This document shows positions 13,354-23,014 of a stretch of DNA of 64,000 bases, piece by piece. How positions within the stretch are numbered: position 1 is the first letter of the stretch; each line of letters opens with the position of its first letter. This DNA comes from Spinacia oleracea. Its lineage: Eukaryota; Streptophyta; Magnoliopsida; Caryophyllales; Amaranthaceae. The translations under genes and the position numbers were made by a program. The stretch is from contig NC_079488.1 in the NCBI RefSeq assembly GCF_020520425.1, forward strand, positions 2,767,747 through 2,831,746. The letters run 5' to 3'. Under the pieces are notes generated by a model. It was not told where the DNA came from. It did no database searches and saw only the letters and a program-made list of their open reading frames with translations.

Positions 13354-16300
13354 TGGTACTCTGGGTGGATTCTTTAAGTGCGAATCTTCTTTCCTGCTCT
13401 TCATACTAGTATTTGAAGTGTATGATCAACTGGTTAAGGAACACTTTTTTTGTAACTCGCAGGTTGTTCGATGGGGTAGATCTGTATATGCAAACATTCA
13501 GAAATTCATTCAATTCCAACTTACAGTTAATGTGGCTGCCCTCATAATCAATGTTGTTGCTGCATTTTCCACTGGTGATGTCCCCTTAAATGCTGTACAG
13601 GTAGTTTTCTCACCTGTTCTTTCTCTACTTCAAAGGATATAGCATTTGCTAGTTTCGAGTTGCATAACATTCAGATGACCGTCTTCAATAATATCGCGTT
13701 TGTGCTATGCAGCTTCTCTGGGTCAATCTGATAATGGATACTCTAGGAGCGCTCGCATTGGCTACAGAACCACCTACAGATCACCTTATGCACAGACCTC
13801 CAGTTGGTCGAAGGTTTGTATAGGAAGCTTAACTCTTAGAAATATGTTTATTCATTTCGATCAAATTTATTTAAAATACAGGAAACATACTGTCCATCCA
13901 TATAGTTGCTTCTCATGTTTGCATTATGAAGATTTCTTACAGTCTGCAAAAATCTTCTACTTTAAATATTGTGATGTATCAGTTCATACTCTAACCACAA
14001 GCTATACTATAGGGTTTGAGTGGGAGAGAATGCAATGGCGCAATGCTTTACATGTATGAGTTTGGTCTAGATAGCCAGGTGAATCGGGAAACGGGAATTC
14101 TCAAAATCTAGCAAACAAGGGAACATTTGACAATAGGAAGCTTAAAGGTGTTAAAAGAGAAAGTTATAAAACAACTTAAATTTTCTTACATGACCAAACA
14201 AGACCATTGACATACTGAGCAGAAAGAATAAGAGGAAAGTAGAGAGCTATCACCAAAATTGGGACACAATACCACATTACCACCACTAGACCACCAACCC
14301 AGTTTTCCAGCTTGGCAGTGTGACAGGAGTGAAAGCAGCATATAATACTCAACAATATAAATTCTGAATTCAGGGATTAGTCCATTGCATCAATATTTCC
14401 AGTACGAGAAGGGTGTGACCACCAATGATTTAACAGCGGTGTTAACCGAAGAGTGCAATTGAAGGGAGTTTGATGAGGACAGTGACAAGATGGAATAGAG
14501 GGGTGACAGAGAAGGGGTTAGTCAGCTAGGTCAAGGTTAAGGTAAATAAGTAGGTTCCACGTTTTTTGCTCGTGATAGATTTCAATATCAGAAATATCTC
14601 CCGTTGTTTCTGCCTGTTCCAGTTCCTTTTCTTCTTTGTCCTGCTGTTCCCATTTCTGGAATGCTGAAACTTAAGCTGCCAGACATTTCACATTCTTCAT
14701 AGTTGGAAATTTATTGCTGTATTAGCATATTGATTTCCGAAAAATGATTGATATTTCTGGAGTGTATGATCAACTGGTTAAGGAACACTTTTTAAAAGTG
14801 CTTAGTTTTATAAGTGCAAGGCGCACCAGGGTGCTGAGAGGATCCCTTGAGCCTAGGAGCAAGGCAAAAAGGCGCGCATCTTCTGTAGGTCAGGCCGTCA
14901 GGCGCACCTAAAATGCCGAAAACCTGATAAAACCATTTGCAGAATGTATTTTGTACTCGAAACAATATATCACTGATAAAAGTCATAATAAACGCTTAAA
15001 TTTACAAAGGGAAGCAAAATTTATTATTAGGTACCGGCACAAGGAAAAATCATTTAGAGAAGACTTGAGTAAAGACACAATCAACACAAATTAATCGGAA
15101 AAAAAAAGAAAAAAAAGTAGTTTTTCATGGTTGCTAGATTGGTCCCTAAAGCTCTAAATAATCTCATCTTTACTATGTTCTCTTCCATTTCATCATCATC
15201 CTGTACCAAAATTTGAGAGGTTGTAGCTGTTCCCTTTCTTTATTAACCTTAGATTAGATGAGTAGATGGTGATTTTCCAATGCCATAAATAGGTATTGAA
15301 CTGTTTGATGACATTTGATAGCATCATGTTTTATAGCTGGAAGTTCTCATGTGTGTTGCATTGAAGATTTCTTGAACTGGTTATTAAGCGATTGGTTCTA
15401 GTTTTGTCCTTGAGTATCTTGGAAAATATTAAAAAAATTAACTTATTTTTTTTGTAGGGAGCCTCTTATAACAAATATTATGTGGAGGAATCTATTGATA
15501 CAGGTGTGCCTCTTATGTACAAATATTAAATGCAGATACTTATATAGTTGAATTGGTCAATGTTCAATGTTATTGTATAATATAACTTGCCTGTTTTTTC
15601 GGTATCATAGGCTATATATCAAGTGATTGTTCTGCTTACACTCAACTTCCGAGGTCATGATATCTTGCGTTTGCGGCATGATACAACTGAACTCGCTAAT
15701 GAAGTAAACAACACAGTGATCTTCAATGCATTTGTGCTTTGTCAGGTGAGCTTGGAGTACAGATAAACTAGCTTGTAGTTCTTTCACATATCTTTTCATT
15801 CCCTAGATGCTTACAATTTTCTTTTTGGTATGGGTATATAGACCTATAGTTAATATACACTTGAGAATTTTTAGGGAGCAGATGTAATTAGGGTGCAGGC
15901 GTTAGGTGTTTTGATAAATCTGTGGACTTCGACTGATGCATTAACACTTTGATTCAATTTGTTAATGTGCAGATTTTTAACGAGTTCAATGCTCGTAAGC
16001 CAGATCAGGTTAACATATTTGAAGGAGTTCTTAAAAACCAATTGTTTATGGGAATAATAGCAGTAACTATAGTACTACAGGTGAGGTTGGTAAAATTACG
16101 TGTATGGACTGTTAATAATTCAAAGTTGTGCAAACTTTTATTTTTTTTTTATTTCCTTTTTTGCTTTGTTGTGTATATGACAGGTCGTGATAGTTGAGTT
16201 CCTTGGCAAGTTTGCTAAAACTACAAGGCTGAACTGGCAAATGTGGCTCGTCTGCTTTGTCATTGGTATAATCAGGTAGTTCTTTTTTTCTGTCTGCGCT

Positions 16301-17061
16301 TTCTTGGTTTCCTGTTTCTCCCCGAGCATAAACCATATTTGTGTCATGTATATTAAACCCGTTATAATGCGTATTTTCATAGCTTTCCCTTTGAATGCTC
16401 TCTTTTGGTTTGCTGTTTGTCCTTCAACATATTCCATATTTATGTTATGTATTGCCTAAATTATCTTTTTGACAGATGTTTCTCATGTTCTGATCTCTCC
16501 TTTTCTTGAACTAGTTGGCCTCTTGCTGCCCTGGGGAAGTTTATTCCAGTACCAAAGGCTCCTCTGAGCGAGCTTTTAAAGTGTGGAAAATCTCGTCAGA
16601 GAAATAGCGACAGTAAGATTAATCTAAACTCCTCATCCCAGTTTTACCTCGTGAAATTTTCAAAATTCTTCCAAAGAGTACTACTACATTGCTTTGACCT
16701 TTGTTTAGTTTAAGGAATTCTGAGATGTACTTCTTCCGCTGAGAAATTGTTACACCACTTTCACTTTATGCACTCTTCATATACGAAGTATTAAATTTGA
16801 CTATCTTTTTATACATATATAAAACAATAAATGTTATCATAAAAAAAATGGTTGGATTAGCCTCAATGTTTACTTTTCAAATTATTAAAAAAAAAATCAT
16901 TTTTACTAATAGAGATATTAACGGTCAAAGGTGTGCTTTGGCAAACGTGAAAGTAAAATAAGGTGCAACTATTTCTAAACGGAGGAAGTACTTGTTCACC
17001 CCGTATTGATCACGTGAGCATTTATTCAAACTTGTTCATCTGTGCTGGAATTTCAGGCTAG
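1390..17061 (+). CDS. ACA9: Autoinhibited P-type Ca2+-ATPase, ACA9-like, copy 1 (5' exons outside window)
   Basis: Calmodulin-regulated PIIB pump that exports cytosolic Ca2+; ACA8/9/10 members sit in the plasma membrane. I place 28 exons: 1390-1459, 3451-3521, 3709-3792, 3868-3945, 4033-4104, 5530-5613, 5737-5819, 5921-6029, 6113-6168, 6961-7003, 7082-7165, 7318-7455, 8865-8930, 9003-9101, 9482-9592, 10491-10661, 11245-11304, 12511-12675, 12829-12945, 13049-13147, 13463-13600, 13713-13813, 15458-15503, 15611-15745, 15973-16080, 16184-16275, 16515-16612, 17057-17061. They total 2583 nt in one frame (860 aa plus stop). Hallmarks are intact: TGES, PEGLP, phosphorylated Asp in DKTGTLT (codon 7136-7138), [22 protein letters not shown]. 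With the 184 aa preceding this point in copy 2, the full pump would be about 1044 aa, near the family size. The last exon gives ..RNSDS-stop; reading through its donor instead would stop at 16713. The ACA9 assignment is by eye; ACA8/10 is the alternative. Confidence 0.93.
1847..1965. mobile_element. Truncated Stowaway-type MITE end
   Basis: TA followed by CTTCCTCCGTTCCAATATT, the usual outer motif of Stowaway elements. I see no matching right end, so this is a fragment. It lies in the intron after the first visible ACA exon. Confidence 0.4.
2299..2475 (+). mobile_element. tRNA-derived SINE in an ACA copy 1 intron
   Basis: Contains CTCACCTTGTGACTTGGAGG and a pol III B-box-like GGTCGAGCCCC, then a 3' part ending TTCTTCTTAACCTAATAAAA. 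Related copies sit in the matching intron of copy 2 (61969-62135) and inverted at 33838-33930. Boundaries are approximate. Confidence 0.6.
2519..3351. mobile_element. Inverted-repeat-ended insertion in an ACA copy 1 intron
   Basis: The ends GGGGTTGTGTGGTTCA and TGAACG..(rev) GGGGCTGTTTGAACG form an imperfect terminal inverted repeat. Most of the interior recurs in copy 2 (about 62195-62873), where the left end is missing and an LTR element breaks the right part. No target duplication was resolved. Confidence 0.4.
7166..7317 (+). other. Non-canonical GC-AG intron of ACA copy 1
   Basis: The exon carrying DKTGTLT ends AATCAG and the intron begins GCAAGG instead of GT. The downstream acceptor is TTGCAG at 7312-7317. 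Frame and family alignment (..LTLNQ / MTVVEA..) fix the junction. GC donors are a known minor class; the rest of this donor (CAG/GCAAGG) fits their strict consensus. Confidence 0.9.
7857..8107. mobile_element. Stowaway-type MITE
   Basis: TA-flanked element starting CTTCCTACGTTCTTTTGTAG and ending AAAGAACTGAGGAAG. It is intronic in ACA copy 1, between exons 7318-7455 and 8865-8930. Confidence 0.75.
9683..9712 (-). mobile_element. Helitron-like 3' terminus (minus strand)
   Basis: Read on the minus strand: a GCACG/CGTGC hairpin, a short AT spacer, then CTAG followed by T, the usual Helitron 3' signature. I could not find the 5' end to the right, so the element may be truncated. Confidence 0.35.
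11547..11848. mobile_element. Tourist/PIF-type MITE
   Basis: 302 bp flanked by TTA on both sides (11544-11546 and 11849-11851). The ends GGGTGTGTTCTCTTCAAG and TTGAAGAGAACACCACT are inverted, and AACTTATAGGACC / GGTCCTATAAGTT continues the match. Lies in the intron before exon 12511-12675 of ACA copy 1. Confidence 0.8.
13295..13352. repeat. (TA)29 microsatellite in an ACA copy 1 intron
   Basis: About 29 uninterrupted TA units preceded by TATGTATGTGTGTG. It ends roughly 110 bp before the acceptor of exon 13463-13600. Likely length-polymorphic. Confidence 0.95.
14795..14935. repeat. GGCGC-rich fragment in the 1.6 kb intron
   Basis: Contains AAGGCGCACC, AAAAGGCGCG and CAGGCGCACC motifs resembling the interior of the hAT-like element at 36707-36975. 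No terminal repeats were found, so this may be a decayed relative. Confidence 0.4.
16730..16988. mobile_element. Stowaway-type MITE in the last intron of ACA copy 1
   Basis: TA-flanked, starting CTTCTTCCGCTGAGAAATTG and ending TTTCTAAACGGAGGAAG. It occupies most of the last intron (16613-17056), directly before the five-base terminal coding exon. Confidence 0.8.
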
Positions 17062-18058
17062 GGAGGGAAGACTGGCATTCGGATGACAGTATACTTACAA
17101 GAAAGTAGATGGTAGCTTCAGATTTTCTGCGCGCTTTTGCTTTTGGTGACTAACAAAAACATACCGGGTTGACAGTGGATATAATTTTTCTTCCTGATAT
17201 CATTGATGCCAAATCTTTTGTAAACAGATTTTTCTCTACCACTCCCTATTTTGGCCGGGTTGTTAATATCACGATTACAAGTTGTTGGTGTGTTAAAGAG
17301 TTATTGGTTTAGGTTTTGTTCTAGCTCTGGGATCGTAAGGCATATGACAAAAATTTGAGAATTTGAGAATTCGAGATACAAGAATGATTTCTGTGTAGTT
17401 GTTGGGCAAATGTGTATATTCACTTCAGATAGCAAGTATGAGTATGACCATTGTTATTATTCCATTTTTTTTGTTTTGTGTTGAAAGGAGTCGTATTTCT
17501 ACTCTTTCGAGCATATGATATGTGTGTAACTACATAACTCATCTTATTTCTTACATCATCTTTTGTTGGGTTCGTGTGATTGCTTATGAAAATTGTACAA
17601 GTATGTGACATATATTCCTGGACTCAAACAAATGTCTGTCGAGAAACAAGTGATAGACTTACCTAAATTCGTCCAACTTCACTAGTATTGAAACAACTTT
17701 GGCAAAATCCTAACACTTATAAAGCTTCATACTTTGATTACTATTCACCCAATAGTGCATTTACGTGCATACCCCTCATTTTCTTCTTTGTTTTATTTTG
17801 TCTTATTCTTAACAATAGAGCATTTACGGTTTCACCCTTCCATTGCTATACAAAATATATTGTTTTCTTTGGGTATAACTTCCTATATATTGTACCTTCG
17901 AACTATCAATTAAAACGCATATGGTTTCTATTTCCCGTTACATGTAAATTCAACATTTAACTTTAACATATCATTTCTAGCATTTACCATAAATTGTAAG
18001 TTCCTAGCTTTTAAGTAACATTTTTACAAAAATAATATTTTATACCTTGGGGGATCAT

Positions 18059-18086
18059 GTGCTAGCGCGCACGATCCAACAACTAG
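18059..18086 (+). mobile_element. Helitron-like 3' terminus
   Basis: A GTGC/GCAC hairpin, then about 10 nt, then CTAG followed by T. The 5' end was not identified. Confidence 0.4.
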
Positions 18087-18212
18087 TGAACCTAAAATAG
18101 TAAAATCCTTGTTATCATTTGTTCTTTTGTCAAGTTGTTTCTTCCTCTATCTTGTTTAGCTTGCTAAAATTGAAAAATCGGTAGCACTTCAATCACAAAT
18201 TCTTATTTATAA

Positions 18213-18507
18213 TGGGTGTACAATAAATATTGTACACCAAATTAAAAGTTAACCCAAAATGCTTAAAAGTTAAGCTTATATATGTAAAAGTTATCTATTT
18301 TTAAGTGATAAATTTTTTCATTTTAGTAAAACTTATTTCTTCAAAATTACTAATAATGTATAAAATTAATCATTTAACCATTTAAAATATTTATCTATCA
18401 ATTTTTTTTTACTAATATAAAAGTTAATCAAAACTAGGTTAAAGTTACAAATAAAATGGTTAAAGTTATCTTGGCAATAAATTTATTGTACACCTTGTGC
18501 GCGCAAG
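18213..18507. mobile_element. MITE-like element with GGTGTACAATAAAT ends
   Basis: The left end GGGTGTACAATAAATATTG and the right end AATAAATTTATTGTACACC are inverted. The interior is AT-rich with repeated AAAGTTA motifs. The target duplication is unclear. Confidence 0.55.
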
Positions 18508-18883
18508 ACCTTTTGCACTTCAATGGGAGAGTGCTAACAGCTATGCACGGCGTGACTCACGTGTTGTGTCACATTTTTTTCCTCAGTCCGTTTCAGACAC
18601 GTCACTTTAAGACACGCGCGGGCTAGTTCTACTCTCTTTCAAGTTTTATTCCTTGCAATCAAGATATTGGTTGATTTAGCATCTCCTTGTGTTAAGCTGA
18701 ATTCAATCGTTGTTATTGTTTTCTTGTGTTTTGAGTCAACAACAGAGATTCAGAAATGTGAGTAGAGGTGGCTGGTGCTATTCGGCCCGAGATGACCCAA
18801 CTCAAGGAAACTCTGATGAAAGGGCAACACTAGGAGCGCTTGACTGGTCTTACAAAAGACCGCTTTGATGTCATATAAGTTAA

Positions 18884-19030
18884 GTAATATAACCAATTAG
18901 TTAAACAATGAAAACAATTAGTTAAGTACTGAAACCAAAGTAGTGAAACCAATCAATTAAGTATTTGAAATAATTAGTTAAGCAGTGAAACCAATTAGTT
19001 AAGCAATGAAATTAATTCGTTAAGCAATCA
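18884..19030. repeat. Degenerate minisatellite, unit about 22 bp
   Basis: About six diverged units resembling AACCAATTAGTTAAGCAATG in direct orientation. Noncoding. Confidence 0.8.
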
Positions 19031-19140
19031 AAGCGGGTATATTCGAAGACAATCTTGCAGAAAAAGTTCCCGACCCATGCCCAGCTTTAAAGAGAGTCTC
19101 ACATGTCGTTCTTCCACCTAACTAAGTTTGGAGTAACTTA

Positions 19141-19448
19141 GGCTCCGATTGGTAAGGCGTAAAACGTTTTTCAAGAGAAAACACAATTTCAAACTAGTTT
19201 TCCTTTGTTTGGTACCTTAAAGGAAAATGGGTGAAGATCGTGAAGATTGAGGAGAAGAAAGGAGAGGGAGGTAAGGAGGAAAGAAGGAAAAGTGTTTTCC
19301 CTCCCTTTCAAATGGAAAAGGGTTTTCCACCTTTGAGGGAGTCATGGAAAATTGTTTTCCATCCCTTACCCAACCAAACAACGTAAAATGATTGAAAAGG
19401 GGAAAATTGTTTTCCATGAACACGTTTTACGCCCTCCCAAACAGAACA
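19141..19448. mobile_element. Tourist/PIF-type MITE
   Basis: 308 bp flanked by TTA (19138-19140 and 19449-19451). The inverted ends share GGCGTAAAACG next to a TTGG core. Related by ends and interior (GGAAAAT, GTTTTCC) to the element at 38950-39302. Confidence 0.75.
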
Positions 19449-19912
19449 TTAGGTTCTTACCTTTATGTAAGTTGGTGAACACAACCGTTAGCAGGCGGCA
19501 GGCCATTGTCCTCAACTCCTCATCTTCAATATCCGCACAGTCAACCTCTTTATACTTCTGTCATTATAAGACCAAGAAAGACATAATATATGCTAGGATT
19601 ATAGGATATCATTATCAGCTGACCAATCAAGTGCTCTACCCTGCAAACCCTAAAGTCGACATTCTTGATCTAGTTCAACCGCTACTCTATGTGAGTTACA
19701 GATATACTCCGTATCTAGCAACGAGCCTAAAGCCCTAAACACAAGTTCCTAACATCTAATATCCATGACGGATGCATTAGCTTCGTCAATCGCCAAGCTT
19801 AAGTACTATTACGTACTAGGCTGCACCAACAATCCAAGACTACTGCCACGTCTTACTGTGAATTCCACATAGAATCTACACAGAACTTATACTGTATACA
19901 CTAATGTTCTGC

Positions 19913-20465
19913 ACCTAGAATCACAAGGTAATGTCTGATCAAAAGATATTTTTATAAAAGCACCATGGATTCCTGTGAGGGATTTACACAAAAGGGCTCA
20001 ACTAAGGTGATGTGCACTTCTATGAATTCCACATAGAATCTAGACAGAATTATATGGTACAAACTTAGGAAAGGAAATGAAAATGAAATAAATAAGAAGG
20101 GGAAAGGGTATATTAGTTGTTTGGTATACCTTAGAAAAGGACTCACTTGTAACGAATTGGGGATTGGGGAGGGTAACAATGTTGTTACCATAAGGTTGGG
20201 AGAAGTAACAAATGGTAGTAATGTTTACCCTTAGGAAATGGATTGTGTTACTACTCCTCTCATACCAAACATTAGGTAATGGAAATAGTTAATTGATTCC
20301 ATTTCCACCACTTAAAAACTCTATACCAAACAGGCAAACAAGCTCTGATATTCTAGACTTAGAATCACAAGGTAACGTCTGATCAAAAGATATTTTAATA
20401 AAAGCACCATGGATTCCTAAGAGGGATTACACAAAAGGGGTCAACTAAGGTGATGTGCACTTCTT
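19913..20465. repeat. Direct duplication of about 120 bp flanking a MITE
   Basis: 19913-20035 and 20350-20465 are near-identical (TAGAATCACAAGGTAA.. AGGTGATGTGCACTTCT). The MITE at 20053-20332 lies between them. Confidence 0.85.
20053..20332. mobile_element. MITE-like repeat, same family as 353-634
   Basis: Shares AACTTAGGAAAGGAAATG, AAATAAATAAGAAGGGG and the right end TATACCAAACA with 353-634. The left terminus seems worn, and no target duplication was resolved. Confidence 0.5.
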
Positions 20466-21059
20466 ATAAACAGCTCAAACATATCTAACTTTACCAAATG
20501 TGGTATGCACTTGTGCTTGTCAAGGACACTAATTGACAAAACGATTCTTATAACATGATGCATTTGCCAATATATTATCAACATGGATTCAACCTCTATG
20601 AGATCGGGTCACATCATACGTAATTATGTGCCTACTTCAACCTCAAGACAACAACACTGTCAGCAAACTCAATACAGTTACTCCTAAACTACTTTAGCAC
20701 TGTTACCTAACTAAAACTACACCCCTGCCTACACTACTAATGCATCCAAGCAACTGCACCATACCGTGTCAGAATTGAGACTGATGTTGAACGCAGTACC
20801 ATCCCAACTCCCAAACACGACTCTCATCGGCAACCTTTTCTAATAACCGCCAATCTTACCCTCTAATTTTCTAACTCTCAAATTCCAACACTAACAATAC
20901 AACCAAACAAATAAACAAATTCTGTTAATATCCAAGGAGAACGAATTCAATAACTAATCAAATTGAGAACTTTCACCTCAATTACACATGATTCCGACAA
21001 CCAAATCAAAAGTCAAAACCCGGAATCACATTGTAATTTCATCAATTGCAACACTAACC

Positions 21060-21182
21060 ATACAAGATACACCATGCACGTAGAAGTGTAGAACACTAGA
21101 TTGCTTGCCACATTGCAACATTAACCATACAAGATACAACAATGCAAATAGAAGTGTAGAACACTAGAAAGCTTGCCACATT
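21060..21182. repeat. Tandem duplication of about 60 bp
   Basis: Two adjacent copies of a unit containing ACCATACAAGATACA and GAAGTGTAGAACACTAGA, differing at a few bases. Confidence 0.85.
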
Positions 21183-21427
21183 CATGGAAAGATCCTGGCT
21201 TTCGTGCTCTGGTGTATTTTTCTTACTTCTAAGTTCAAACATTAACCATACAACCAAACAAATCAACAATTTTAGTCGAATTTACAGAAACGAATCAATG
21301 ACTAATCAAACTGAGACCTTTCTCCTCTGTTAAAAAATGACCCCAATAACCCAATCGTAAGTTAAACCCCAGAAACACTTCAACATTGCAACATCAGCCA
21401 TACTACAATGTCTACAATGCAAGTCAT

Positions 21428-21691
21428 ACATTCACCAAACTCATGTGATATTATATATAAGTTGGATTCCTAGATAAAAATAAGATCACTTAAACAAGCT
21501 CAATTATCAAAATCCTACAAAACCAATTAGCTCAATGATTAAAATCCTACAAAACCAATACTTCCTCAAAAGCTACAAACACTTAGATCATACATTGGCC
21601 AAATTCATGTGATATTATATATAAGTTGGATTCCTAGATAAAAATATGATCATTTAAACAAGCTCAATGATCGAAATCCTACAAAACCAAT
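21428..21691. repeat. Direct repeats of about 98 bp near the 3' end of OSTC
   Basis: 21428-21524 and 21593-21691 share TCATGTGATATTATATATA, GTTGGATTCCTAGATAAAAA and AATCCTACAAAACCAAT. The second copy ends about 60 bp beyond the OSTC stop codon, so it may be part of its 3' UTR. Confidence 0.85.
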
Positions 21692-21750
21692 AATAATTCC
21701 TCAACAGCTACAAACACTTAAGATCAGATCATATAACAATTATACAAAAC

Positions 21751-22284
21751 TTACGACCTTAAATAAGCAGGGATCTTAATGCGAATAAAAAGCATACTCA
21801 TGATATAAGCAATAACAACGGAAGCAATCCCAGCAGAAGCATACGAAACTCGAACACTCCGATCGCGGTTCTTATCAAGAGCAAGATCCATTAGAATGAT
21901 TCCAACACCACCAAGCAGAAACATGAACCCAGAAGACAACCCTTCAATAATGTATTGCCCGTTAACCCGACCCGCGAGGAAGACGACGGGTTTAACGGCC
22001 CCGGTGCGGGGATCTTGAGTGGAACCGATGCCGGGGGGTTCGACGATAACGTCATAGACAATTCCGGAGACGACCATGAAGTAGGTGAGGAGGATGAGAG
22101 AGAAAACTGTCATGGGGGAAGGGAGGGAGAGTGAGGGGAGTTTGAGGCGGAGGCGAGGAAGATGAAGGAAAGAGAATGGGATGATTCGGAGGATGTGGAG
22201 GATTGGATCGATTGAATCGATTTGATCTGAGGATGAATTTGGGGTTGTGGATTGACGAGTTAGGGTTTCTGATTTGATCGCCAT
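21751..22284 (-). CDS. OSTC: Oligosaccharyltransferase complex subunit OSTC (DC2 family)
   Basis: Small ER membrane subunit of oligosaccharyltransferase, which transfers the lipid-linked glycan to Asn of nascent secretory proteins; OSTC links the enzyme to the translocon. The 177-residue single-exon protein has three hydrophobic segments (about 59-79, 111-133, 146-169). Family motifs are present: LTYFMVVSGIVYDVIVEPP around 66-84, and GRVNGQYIIEGLSSGF around 105-120. The cytosolic N-terminal 50 residues are Ser- and Leu-rich and less conserved. Length is as expected for plants. The start is the first Met, followed by AIKSE, with a CT-rich leader upstream. No intron is needed. A MULE ends about 230 bp upstream of the start codon. 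Confidence 0.93.
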   Translation of the reverse strand: MAIKSETLTRQSTTPNSSSDQIDSIDPILHILRIIPFSFLHLPRLRLKLPSLSLPSPMTVFSLILLTYFMVVSGIVYDVIVEPPGIGSTQDPRTGAVKPVVFLAGRVNGQYIIEGLSSGFMFLLGGVGIILMDLALDKNRDRSVRVSYASAGIASVVIAYIMSMLFIRIKIPAYLRS

Positions 22285-22516
22285 TGTTGCTGGAACTGTT
22301 AGCTTGGATTGGATTTTCTCTCTTCTTTCTTCTTTCCTAAGGTTGATGAAAGGGGGAAATAAAAGGGAGGTTTATATTTCCTTTTTTTGGTAGCATTTGG
22401 GGTTTTGGCTAAAGAGGTTAAGGACTAATGACTCACTAAGTCACTAAGACACTGACTCTAGTGAGAACTAACCGACCCGGTCGAGCCGAGTATTATTCTG
22501 TTTATGTTTATTATAT

Positions 22517-23005
22517 GGAGATTTTGTATTTTACCATCTAAATGAATCTGAATTTGTGTTTTACCATTTAGAGTTCTCAAATTTTTATTTTACCGCCTAA
22601 AATATAAACAAAAATTCATTTTACCACCTTTTAACGGGAAAGTTAACGACAACGTTCGTGGAGCCCACAAATTAAGCTTCTCTTTACTCCTTCTCATTCA
22701 ATTTTTCACTTTTTTTTTACTATTCTTAAATTCTCACCACTCATTTTTGCACTTCAAATATCCAAATTAATCAAATTACAAACTTATTGTATACAACATG
22801 CTTAAAACATTGTGGAATTTTATAAGGGATATGCTATACTAGCCGTTGAAGTGGGTTCAATGACGATTCCGTTAACTTTACTATTAAAAGGTGGTAAAAC
22901 GAATATTTTAAACTTTTTTTTAGGTGGTAAAATAAAAGTTTGAGATTTTTAGGTGGTAAAATACAAATTTGGATATTTTTGCAGGTGGTAAATCATAAAA
23001 AATCC
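22517..23005. mobile_element. Non-autonomous MULE with 9-bp target duplication
   Basis: Flanked by perfect copies of TTATTATAT (22508-22516 and 23006-23014). Inverted termini exceed 100 bp and are built from TTTTACCACCT-type motifs, starting GGAGATTTTG and ending AAAAAATCC. A 9-bp duplication with long inverted ends is diagnostic of Mutator-like elements. It has no coding capacity. It sits about 230 bp upstream of the OSTC start codon. Confidence 0.9.
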
Positions 23006-23014
23006 TTATTATAT

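Larger units (their letters stand above)
17062..21750. other. Intergenic, repeat-rich, between ACA copy 1 and OSTC
   Basis: Begins with the 3' UTR of ACA copy 1. No convincing coding sequence was found. Separate entries cover the Helitron end, MITEs and local duplications. The rest (17100-18050, 19450-19900, 20470-21050) is AT-rich DNA in which I see nothing definite. Confidence 0.6.

Noticed and set aside
13210..13642. Frame of 128 codons running through (TA)n on the plus strand and one of 64 on the minus strand
   Set aside because: An IYIYIY run from the microsatellite fused to a true pump exon; only 13463-13600 is coding.
17688..17960. Frame of 90 codons downstream of ACA copy 1
   Set aside because: AT-rich intergenic DNA with a biased Phe/Tyr/Asn composition and no recognisable motif or splice context.
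18884..19030. CRISPR-like array of spaced repeats
   Set aside because: Units are adjacent and diverged with no regular spacers, and the genome is a plant's; it is a minisatellite.
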